A model generated the notes under the pieces. That model made no database searches and was not told the origin of the DNA. It saw only the letters and a list, made by a program, of their open reading frames with translations. From contig OX442318.1 in NCBI GenBank assembly GCA_949358305.1, positions 12,568,517 through 12,632,516 on the forward strand: a DNA stretch of 64,000 bases, in the 5' to 3' direction. Each line of letters starts with the position of its first letter. Position 1 is the first letter of the stretch. Of the stretch, positions 22,776 through 32,368 are shown in pieces. The stretch comes from Strigamia acuminata. Lineage: Eukaryota; Arthropoda; Chilopoda; Geophilomorpha; Linotaeniidae. A program made the position numbers and the translations under genes.

Positions 22776-23437
22776 ATGACATGTAAGGTACCTGTGTGAA
22801 ATGTCTTTTATGGTGGCCCCCCCCCCCTCCCCCAATTTTTTTAATAGCACTCAGGATCTCCGATTTTCAGAGGCTCCCAAATTTTAAAAAAAAAAAAGTT
22901 TTAACAAAATGTTTTTTAAAATGATTTTTCAAGAAAGGCCCTGAAAAAGGCTGCAAGAAGAGGCCCCTCAGACCAGAAATTTGGCTCTGGGGCCCCAAAA
23001 TTGATTAATCCACGCCTAGCAAAACGCTGACAATATTTTTGTCGCATACAAGTAGCAGACGGATGGCGCCCCTCTCGTGTAGCGCCCTTGTGCGGTGCAC
23101 AACTTGCACATGGTTGTGGCGGGCCTGGTCACTGTTGTGTACACGTTTATATAACGCATTATACCGTGTTCTAACAATGTAAGGTTGTCAGGACTTTCTC
23201 CCCTGACCACCATCACATAATAAAATCAACAGTCAACTGAAAAACTCGCTCCGCACTTAACGGGCCTGAATTCCTTTTGGGACTCAACAGTGAACTTAAT
23301 TATAATTATGATTATAATTATATTGCTTCATTGCAATAAACAACGCCTTTCTTTTCCAATGTCTTAATCATGTAGAAATGCCAATTTTTCTTCCCTAATA
23401 CTCATCACTCACGCAAGAATACATTATTATTTTGCAG
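22776..23437. other. Intergenic sequence with a C-run
   Basis: A run of C with a single T near 22816-22833 and an A-run near 22889 are the only distinct features. No coding exon is seen. Confidence 0.4.
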
Positions 23438-23593
23438 ACATTCAACTTCTAACGATGGGAAACAGAACCAGTAATACAGAAAAGCACGTTGGCAGTGGAA
23501 ACGCTCTTACATAAATTTACAACGCAAAAAAAGTTACAGTCAAAGGAAAACCACACGTCAGCAATCCATCTACTTCCTCAGCAGACGGAGGAG
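23438..23593 (+). pseudogene. Orphan NLR first coding exon with a premature stop
   Basis: It is a paralogue of A2 exon 1 (25476-25631). It keeps the TTTGCAG acceptor, the ATG (23455, MGNRTSNTEK), the ADGG end and the GTTAGT donor, but codon 20 is TAA (23512-23514) and no NACHT exon follows. The homology starts near 23371 and ends near 23652, where a TIR element begins. It may be the head of a lost gene or an unused duplicate exon of A2. Confidence 0.75.
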
Positions 23594-23661
23594 GTTAGTA
23601 CTGTTTTCATTCATCTTGACATATTACATTAGCATTTATAATAAAACGTGTGGGGAAATAG

Positions 23662-24243
23662 GTACCTTAAAGCGGGGTGACTTTGTGCCACTTTTTGTTG
23701 CCGATTTCAATAACAATCGTAGAAATAATCATATTGTTATGAAAATTTAATGGAAGGTACATATTTGTATGTCATAAACAAAAATAAATGTCATAAACAA
23801 TAACAGGTGTTTAAAGATAGAAAAATTAACAAATGAGAACAAAACAATCGAAAAATAATATTACAAAGGTCCTGTCACCCCATCTGTTTCCTGTTCATGA
23901 TAGGTGCATGAAATTTTAATTGGAAGGTCGTGAATGATCACAGATTAATACCATAAAAGGACATTGTGCTGACTCTAACTATTTCTGAGATATAAAATAA
24001 TTTTTGAGTGTTTCTTTTTTTAAGTTAAAAACATGCATCCACTTGTGAATTTTTTTAAGGTTTGTGTGCATGCTGAGATAAAATCCAGCTTAAGAGTGTG
24101 AAAGAGCATACTTTATAGTATATTTTCATATTTTTTATTTGTAAATATTTCTTGCTGCCTGTCTTTGGCAATGCAGCAAATCTTTTTTTTTCACTTTGGG
24201 GTAATCTCACCCCTTAAGCCAAAGTCACCCCGCTTTACGGTAC
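23662..24243. mobile_element. 582-bp TIR element, AAAGCGGGGTGAC family
   Basis: GTACCTTAAAGCGGGGTGAC at the left pairs with GTCACCCCGCTTTACGGTAC at the right. It has no coding frame. The terminal AAAGCGGGGT core is shared with the shorter MITE family at 4351, which suggests one transposase could serve both. It interrupts intron-like sequence after the orphan exon. Confidence 0.7.
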
Positions 24244-24663
24244 ATGTTTTTTCCCCATACCGTACACAATTAGATCACAATCAGATTGTGTGGGGAACAG
24301 ACACCTCGTTATTTTTAAAGTGACTAAACAAACAAAATGGCCCAGACCCCAGAAAAGCCAGGAGGGCATATGGACTGTAACTATTACTTGTAAACTGTTA
24401 ATTTCCTAACTTGCACTTGTTTCACCTTGGTCTAATCATGATCCAAAGTCTGTCACTTATCATTTGTCAGTAACAACACACGTTATTCACAAAAAATTAT
24501 AAATTTTTAAGATAAATTTTGCACATGATTGTGGCTTGTAATCAATTTCGTGGGCAGAAAAAATTTTTTTAAAATATTATTTTTAAATACCATAGAATAG
24601 ATAATACTTAGTGAAATGTGTGCACAACCTTGTAAATTTATTTAAACATCAACAAATATATTT

Positions 24664-24870
24664 TCACACCGACCATGGATCTATATCCGCAGCTTCGGAT
24701 GAGTTCCAAAACCTTGGTGCAAACAAAGTATAAGCACGGATAATTGACAGAATACCATCCGCATTTGATAGCTCGAATGCCGATCGAAACCTAGCACTTT
24801 TTGCCAGTATTTGAGCGATCGAATTGAATGTGGTCAAATCGTCAACGAAAATTGCACGCAATAAAGTGAT
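24664..24870 (-). mobile_element. Possible LINE reverse-transcriptase C-terminal fragment
   Basis: The minus-strand frame reads ILAKSARFRSAF ... GILSIIRAYTLFAPRFWNSS, resembling the tail of LINE reverse transcriptases where a K-A-R-x-R segment is followed by an RAY-x-x-x-x-RP-x-x-E-x-x-S pattern. It is short and alone, so the call is tentative. Confidence 0.35.
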
Positions 24871-24884
24871 CAATGCAAAATACA

Positions 24885-24950
24885 ATTGTATAATATCAAC
24901 AAATAAATGATGTTATTTATGGACATCATTTATTTGTTATTCATACAATT
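24885..24950. repeat. Strong palindrome (hairpin) upstream of A2
   Basis: AACAAATAAATGATGT and ACATCATTTATTTGTT are exact inverse copies separated by about 9 bases, with AATTGTAT and ATACAATT further out. It may be a small fold-back element. Confidence 0.6.
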
Positions 24951-25292
24951 AATGTTTTGCCTCAAAATTGACAAATTACCCTTACTTCCAGATCTCGCTC
25001 GTCTCGTAATCTCGATCTCAGGATCTCGGTCTTGGCAAAACGAGAATTCATTATTACGAGATAAAATAAAAAACGTATAATTCACGTTACGAGACGTAAA
25101 GTGATTTGTACGTTTTTCATTTATTCTTGCTTTGCTCACGATGCCAATGTAAAATATGGTGATGACATTTACTCGGAAGTCCGATTGAAGAATTTCGTGT
25201 CATATTCCAAAATTCTGTGCTCATTGGAGCGCAGAAATGAATTGAAGTCACTTGGATGAATTTCGAGTCAAGACTAATTAATTCAGAATTTG

Positions 25293-25320
25293 GTTGTCGG
25301 GTTTTTCACCTGACAACCAA
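25293..25320. repeat. Ten-base-stem hairpin upstream of A2
   Basis: GGTTGTCGGG and CCTGACAACC pair around TTTTTCA-type loop bases with one G-T position. The copy before A3 (51003-51029) has GGTTGTCAGG, making the stem perfect. Sequence around it differs between units. Confidence 0.45.
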
Positions 25321-25492
25321 ATGTAGTGTTTACAATAGGAATTAGCATTTGTATTGTTTACATAATTGATTCATGCATAATTTGTTGAAGGAAGAATGTA
25401 ACAGACATGACAGAAATGTCTATTTTTCATCCCTAATACTCATCACTCACGCAAGAATACATTATTATTTTGCAGACATTCAACTTCTAACG

Positions 25493-28460
25493 ATGGGAAA
25501 CAGAACCAGCAATACAGAAAAGCACGCTGGCAGTGGAGCCGTTCCTATACAAATACAGGACGCAAAAAATGTTACAGTCAAAGTTAAACAACATGTCAGC
25601 AATCCATCTACTTCCACAGCAGACGGAGGAGGTTAGTACTGTTTTCATTCATCTTGACATATTACATTAGCATTATAAATAAAACATCAAATTTGCAAAA
25701 TTTACAGCAACCACCAGCAAGCCAGAAGAGAATATCAGAGCATGTTGCCAGAATATTGACAACAACTTACACTGTGATACTTTGAGCAAAAAGTTAAAAG
25801 AATACTACAGCGGTTTAGTTCTACCCAAAGTTGCGTGGCTAAATACGGGAAATGATTTGTCATTGGTTGAACATTATGCAAGATTACGACTTACAAAGTC
25901 AAATGAATCAATAGAATTGGAAGAAATCTTTCACCCAGAGAATGGTAAAAATCCAATGCGAATACTGATTGAAGCTCAACCGGGATACGGCAAAACAACA
26001 CTGGCGACCAAGCTCATTTTCAATTGGGCAACCAATAAGGAATACACGCAGTTCAAATTCGCCTTCTTTATCCCGTTACAAGAAATTCAACAACGAAGTA
26101 TCGACGATGCAATTTTGCAAACCGCAATCAAGTGTGGTTTTAAGGGCAGTAGCAATGTTATTCAAATGATAAATCGTCACGAGAAAGAAACGCTTTTCGT
26201 AATGGACGGACTAGACGAAATATCGTCGGATAAAAGAAACGAAATTATGGAAATATTGTTCAAGCAGCGGTTCAATGAAGTAACTGTAGTCGTGACATGC
26301 AGAACGGGGTTATTTGAGTTGACTAAGGACGAACACAGACAGTTGTTCGGTTCAACCAATTTTCGCACCAACTTCAGTGATAAGCAGATTTGCATACTAG
26401 GAATACAAAGCGAGGAAGACAAACGACAATTTTTACTTAAATTCATTCCGGCGGAAAAGGTGGATCAAGTTGATAAAATTATACCGCCAGGACTGACATT
26501 ATTCGACTCGCCGTTAATTCTCATGTTGGTACCAGTGATATTTGAATACGACGAAAACATCGAAGAAATCTCAACCACAACGATGCTTTTTAAGAAGTTA
26601 TTCAATTGTGTTTTGAAGCACAGTCATGCAAAACGGGGACTACATATCGATAGTGACTTCGACCTTTTTAGTTTTGATTCATCGCTCAACACAATTCAGA
26701 AACGTCTTAAAGACTTTGGCACGTTGTGCGTTCAGCGAATAGTGGAAAATGACTTGAAGTTTCAATGTGACGACTTGACCGAGGAAATCTATCAACTCGG
26801 ATTTTTAGTTTATCATAAACAGATGACATCATTTTCGTCCAAAAATTATTACGCACCACTGCACTTGTTAATTGCAGAATTTGCAGCTGCATTTTCGCTG
26901 TGGATGGACTTCAAACTCCAGGACTCCACACTAACACAACATGTTTTCGAGCCAATTATGAGTCACTTTATTCGGATTGATCGAACATCCCAAGTTATGC
27001 CATTTATCGCAAGCTTAATGGGAGATGATTTTGACGCGTTGTTGTGCCAAATCAACTCATTTCGACACTTCTTTTGTGCCTCTCAGGCTTCCCTAATAAA
27101 TCTAATTAGAGAATGTTCACTAACCACAATTTCTACAAGCAAATTTCTACAAGATTTTACTCCTTCATTGTTCTATTTGAAACGTGACGATGTAATAAAC
27201 AACCGTCTAAGTGCATGCAAAGCATTACTCAAATATGGATTCAAGTGCGGTAAAATTAAAGCAATTAAAATGTATGAACAAATTCCATCAGAATTATTCG
27301 CAGATGAAATTGTGACTTGTTTGAAACTGCTTCTTATAAACAAAACAGGCATATGGTTTCATGCATGGTCAAATGTACCCTGCAAAATGCAAGAATATCT
27401 TTCACGCCATATACCATTTGACGGAACATTGGATGAGTGTTTACATTACGTTGCGTCATCACAAGTTGAATCGTGTCATGTCACGTGCCGTGATTCATCA
27501 TCTTCTGCAAATTTTTTGGAATTGACAATGAACGAACAATTTTTCAGCAATATCCGATATCGTTACTTAGCTATTTCAATAGGGACAGATTCTGAAAAAC
27601 AAGGTGTCACCAAACTGATGGAAAATAATCAAATTCAGCAACTGAATCTTACTGCAAACGGTGTGTTAGATATGACCGAGTTTTCTTTCGCTGCTGCTCA
27701 ATCTACATATTTGAATCACTTACATTTGAATAGCTTCAAAATTGATTTTTACGGTCTAACCAATGGTGGAACTAAGCATTACGATTCCTTGAGCCTAACA
27801 AATTGCATTTTAACTTGCAAACAACCATTACGGACAAACTATTGCCACAGCGTGAGTATTGCAAATTCATTCAATACTGACGCAATGGTTTCGATCAAAC
27901 CAGCAGCTTCCTTCTCTTATCATTGCCTGGATATGGGTTATTTGAAAGACGAATATCCTAATTGGTCCGGGTTTGACAGTGTTACACATTTTTCATTAAT
28001 AGTGCAAAATGAGTTTGTTTTTAAGATGAATTTCATTACGGACTTCAATAATCTGCAAACATTATGCATTGCGCTAATAAATCTATCTGACTATGAGGAA
28101 AAAATAGCAAAGTGCATCCAGCATCTCCCAATTAAAAAACTGATCATTCGGAAAACTTATCCTACCACGTTTAATTCAAAATTGTTCAAGTACATGAACG
28201 ATTTGTGGGCAAAGGATAAAAACTGTCATTTAAAAACCATCGATTTTGCTTTTGTAGACCCTTCTGAGTCAGAAGTGCAGGACTTGATGGAGGGACTCGA
28301 ATGCAAGTATTGGGATCAAGTCAATTTTATTACCTACGATATACGATCATTGCGTCTTGAAAAATACATCTCCAATCATGACATAACGTATTCCGTATTT
28401 ATACAAAATGAAACTTACAACGATTACTATTTACATTTACTTTCTATAAGAAGAAAATAA
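25493..28460 (+). CDS. NACHT-domain NLR-like protein A, copy 2 (A2), two coding exons
   Basis: Exons 25493-25631 and 25708-28460 join in phase 1 (GTTAGT ... TTTACAG), giving about 963 residues. The ATG follows a TTTGCAG acceptor (5' UTR intron or trans-splice site), and MGNRTSN fits an N-myristoylation signal (Gly2, small residue at position 6). Residues 17-35 are beta-prone and include IQIQDAKNVTV, loosely like a RHIM core. The P-loop AQPGYGKTT lies near 136-144, Walker B LFVMDGLDE near 209-217 and TCRTG near 243-247, followed by the C-terminal leucine-rich-like region. Compared with A1 and A3, the C-terminus lacks 12 residues through two small deletions, and residues about 300-420 carry private changes. 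By family it is a cytoplasmic NTP-driven sensor; its target is unknown. Confidence 0.88.
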
Positions 28461-29402
28461 CAAAACGTATTTCAAGATGGCCTGATCAACAGTAATGAAA
28501 TAATTTTTCTCGTGCTCGCATCAACACAGTGAACATAAACTTTCAATCACGTCAGCCCAAAACTTCATTCCAAAGTACCGTACACCAAGTACCAAACACC
28601 AACACCCGGAACAACTGAGTAAATCAAAATCCATGTCAAAACTATTTCGCAAATAAATTAAAATTAAACGAATAAAAAACTTGGTTGAATTCCTCACCTT
28701 TTGTTTGTCCGTGTACTTCGGCTATGTCGTTTGAATTTCAACAATCTCAGAATCTCAACAGAAATCTCGCGCGATTTGCCAGTTTAACATCTAAAATAAC
28801 AAATCATGTTTTTTTTCTCAAATCATGGGATTACATCATACTTTTATTAGTTGTAAATGGATCGACTCATCCAGGATTCAACTCACTTCGTAGTTCGGTG
28901 AACAACGCCATAAGACAGTACCGCCATCTTGCGTCAAAATGTATTACTTCGGTTAACCGGCTGCTAGATTTCCGTAGATTTCGCAGTCAAGTCTAAAAAA
29001 AATATAACAAGAAAAGCTATTTTATTTCTGTTCGATAAAATATTTCAACATCTTCAGCAAAATTACATCGTTAAATTTATTTATTTATTTTTAATTTGCT
29101 ATATCTTGAGATTTTATGACATCACACTCAACTTTTACGGCGATAAAAGCAATGCTCTCCCGAATGCTCGTGAAATACTCAATAAAATACTAGAAAAATA
29201 AATAAATAAAAACCAAAAAACTACAAAATTAATTCCAAACCAACCAAATCAAAACCCAATCCATTTCACACAATTTTCCACACTAAAAATCCATCCAAAA
29301 AACATCGAAACCCGAATCTGCGCAAACCGTGTGCGCAGTGCACCCAAGTAACCATGGCGGATTCCTGGTTTTAATGTGGAGGAGCGACGTCTGACCTAAA
29401 CC
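28461..29402 (+). other. A2 3' UTR and promoter region of synaptogyrin exon 1 copy 2
   Basis: It matches 2777-3719 with a few small differences. No gene is seen apart from the unsupported frame at 28685-28996. Confidence 0.45.
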
Positions 29403-29501
29403 ATGAACGGCGGTGCTTACGGAGCGGGCAAAGCGGGGGTCGCCTTCGACCCCATCACGTTTGTACAAAGACCACAAGTTATCCTTCGTCTACTCAGTTG
29501 G
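29403..29501 (+). pseudogene. Orphan synaptogyrin exon 1, copy 2
   Basis: The 99 coding bases and the GTTAGT donor are the same as at 3720 and 55153. Exons 2-5 are absent before the unit junction at 31515; the nearest true exon 2 is at 57346, about 28 kb away. It could serve as an alternative first exon or be inert. Confidence 0.85.
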
Positions 29502-31515
29502 GTTAGTACCAACCACACAATCCATTCATTCACTCCCCATTTCCCCCTTTAACTGTCAAAACACATTCGCTCCCGATCGCTCGCTCCGAGCACTCTCTCT
29601 TTAATTCCACCTCGCCCGCTTCAATTACATTAATATCACTCGTGTATTTTCTTAGATCGCCGCAAATTTCTCGATCAACGTTGTCAAGAATGGAGAATGT
29701 AGGTTATTTATTGATTTTTCTCGCAGTTGGCCAGGCGCAACTACTGCATCATTGCATCTCCAGGTGGCGTTGGGTACTCGAAGGGTTGTGTGCACAGCTG
29801 CAGTCAAAGTTTCTGATATCTTCCAGATTCCAGGTTGAGAAGAGAAGAGTGACACAGCAAAACAATATGATAAAAAGCTGATAAATAATCGGCCACAATT
29901 GTATTTTGCAGTGTAAATACAGGGGACCCCCCAAACTTAATGCTATTCTTTTGTTCCAGAAAAAAACAGCGGAATGTGAACTCGCAAGAAGTGAATACCC
30001 GTGCATATCTGTGGGTTGCTGTCAGGGTCGCAGTAAGATGTGGGCGACGTATTTACCGTATTACCCCGCTTTAAGCCGCATGCCGCTGTCTATCTATGGG
30101 ATTACCAACTTTTAGTAGTTTTGGTCATAAAGCTTCTACCGGCAAGAGTCCGAATGAATAATTATGTTGGAATTTGGGCCAGAATTTTGTTTTTTCTTGA
30201 TATTCTGAAGGTAATTATTAAAATTTGGGTAAATTTATGGAAATTTAGGCCAATTTCTTACATCTAAAAACGCTTTTTAACCTTGTTTTGGTTCAATTCT
30301 CATTTTTACCGGCAGTCTGGTCAAATTTGAGTTCCGGTATACCAGCATACAGCTTAAAGCGGGGTACTACGGTACGAAAATTGTCTTGGAAGAGCCAAAA
30401 CTAGATTTTACTGCGGTCCTGGTTGCTGTCGATGTTGCATGACCTCTTATGAAGGGAATACGTCGAATACTTCGACTTTATGATGCTGTAGTGGAGGATA
30501 CACACCGTGTCAGGGGGTCAACATAACTACTGTATTTCTTCGATTCTAAGACGCCGTCGATTGTAAGACACTCCTTGTTTTTAGAGATATTTATTTATAT
30601 TGGGAAAAAGTGCATCTTAGCTTCGAAGAAATATGGTAAGGTCAATTTAGCTACTTCCTTTTTCTCAGGAGCCAGTGTATCTATTTTGCAAATACGGGCT
30701 AAGAAATTGAGGCGTCGTGCATAAATTTTCAGGCGCCGTGGAGACCCGGCTACCCCAGCATCGTGCTTGTGTTACTTTCGCAGGGTTATTGCAAATCAAC
30801 AAATACTGAACCGCGTTATAAAGATAGTCTCGGTCAAATCCGTAAGCAATTAGGTAAAAATCGTATTTGAAGTTTCGTAGTTAAAAATTGGAGAAAAAAG
30901 TCAAATCGGTCATAGCAAGAGGTCTTGATTAAGGGCCTCATTTGCCGGGTTCTTTATCTGGTCCTGCAATTAACTTTAGATTGTCAAAACTTCAATTTTT
31001 GATGAGCTTCTCTATCGCTTAATGCTTACACTGATATTTCAGCACTTTAATGGTGATAAAAATCTTTTATGCATTAGGAGTAATCTAGTGATCTTGAGCT
31101 TAGTGATTGTATTTTTGCATGCTTGGAAAATTTTAAATGAATTTATTGCATACATTGGCCACAAAAGCACTTTAAATAAGGATATTTGTAGAAGAAAAAA
31201 TGTTATCAATGATTTTATATTCCACAAATGTTCACATTGAAGAAGAATCATTAAATTTTAATGGTTTAAAGTATAAATTTCATTTCATTCTAATTTAAAA
31301 TGTTCAATATTAAAATCTAATTACATATTTGTTATATGTTTTAGAAAAGTTAATCTGATTTTTCAACCAGAAACTAGAGCAAGGCTCCAGGGACCCCAAA
31401 AAAAATAAGTCGGGCGTTAAAAAATAATTTCAGAATTGAGATTTCATGAGGATGTTGTAACTGCAAGCTTGTTTTTCATTTTAATCTAATTTAATGATGT
31501 AAAGAAATATTATCT
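29502..31515 (+). repeat. Truncated copy of synaptogyrin intron 1 (copy 2)
   Basis: It is as 3819-5807, with one distinguishing block: just before the TIR element, 30001-30058 has sequence (GTGCATATCTGTGGG ...) replacing the shorter CCATACGGCACCG stretch of copies 1 and 3. A 9-base deletion near 29557 is also private to this copy. Confidence 0.75.
30059..30368. mobile_element. TIR miniature element, CCCCGCTTTAAGC family, unit copy
   Basis: This is the unit-1 copy of the element at 4351-4660, with the same ends. Confidence 0.7.
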
Positions 31516-32143
31516 ATATTTATCTATATATTATCTGTATGGTAAATACATTAATTTTTCGTGTGGGAAACATAGGGCAACAGTAAAAGCTTTCTGAACG
31601 CACAATGATCAAAAATTAATTCAAAACCTCAAATTAGTAATGAATCCGATGCATTTCTGGCAGCCACTTTATTTTATCATTTATTATCAGTAAATGTTTA
31701 ATTTGTATACCTATTTTATATACCTAGATATCGGAACAGAGTATAATTAATGATTTTCATATTTATTCTTAGAAATTAAAGCTTTAATTTTCCTAGTTTT
31801 ATCTAATGTTGTGCGTTCAACGATGACGTAAAACTTCCGAAGAGATAAAATAGATGTGGTTTATTAAATTCCAGATTACAATTCTGGATCAAGCTCGCAA
31901 AGTGCCTTCGATTTTCTTAATCCAATAATATTAAAATAAAAATGTGTTTTCATTTCCTGTTCCAGGCTGCTTCCGTTTGATAACGAATAAAGAGAACACG
32001 TAATTTCCTCCTGTAAGCCGAGGCACAAAAATCCTGGTCTGACCATCAAAACAAAGTGCGTGGTTCAGTGTCTGAGTTTGTACGAAAAACGAGCAGGAGC
32101 AATAAGCTGACAACAGAATAAGTAAGTTCTTTTACATACTAAA

Positions 32144-32317
32144 ATGTCCATAGAAGAATCCACTGATTATTTCAACTACCGTATTAGCAAATGCAAACCA
32201 TCTACTTGTACATCAACCACACACGTCACTTTCACCATTCAAAGTGCAAAACCTGTCTCAACTCGTCTAGGAAGTTTACAGTCCATTCCAATGTTTGTCC
32301 TATGTAAACAAACATAA
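32144..32317 (+). pseudogene. Possible decayed upstream coding exon of gene B2
   Basis: Same as 6436-6609: 57 codons with the FTIQSAKPVS segment and an in-frame TAA before the B2 start. Confidence 0.45.
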
Positions 32318-32368
32318 AAGAATACCCAAGATAGCGGACAGAACTTTCACATTAGCTCCGCAGCAAAC

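Larger units (their letters stand above)
5808..31515 (+). repeat. Tandem segmental duplication, full unit 1 (25,708 bp)
   Basis: Gene order is B1, C1, LINE, orphan NLR exon, A2, synaptogyrin exon 1 copy 2. It is followed directly by unit 2 (31516-57201). The offset is exactly 25,708 bases from 6727 to 24930, so there is no net indel over 18 kb between units. The boundary is defined by the join of a truncated synaptogyrin intron to the interior of a TATA-rich MITE. Confidence 0.9.

Noticed and set aside
25373-25492. Extension of A2 exon 1 to an upstream frame start
   Set aside because: A conserved TTTGCAG acceptor lies between it and ATG 25493, and the orphan exon and gene C show the same acceptor-then-ATG arrangement.
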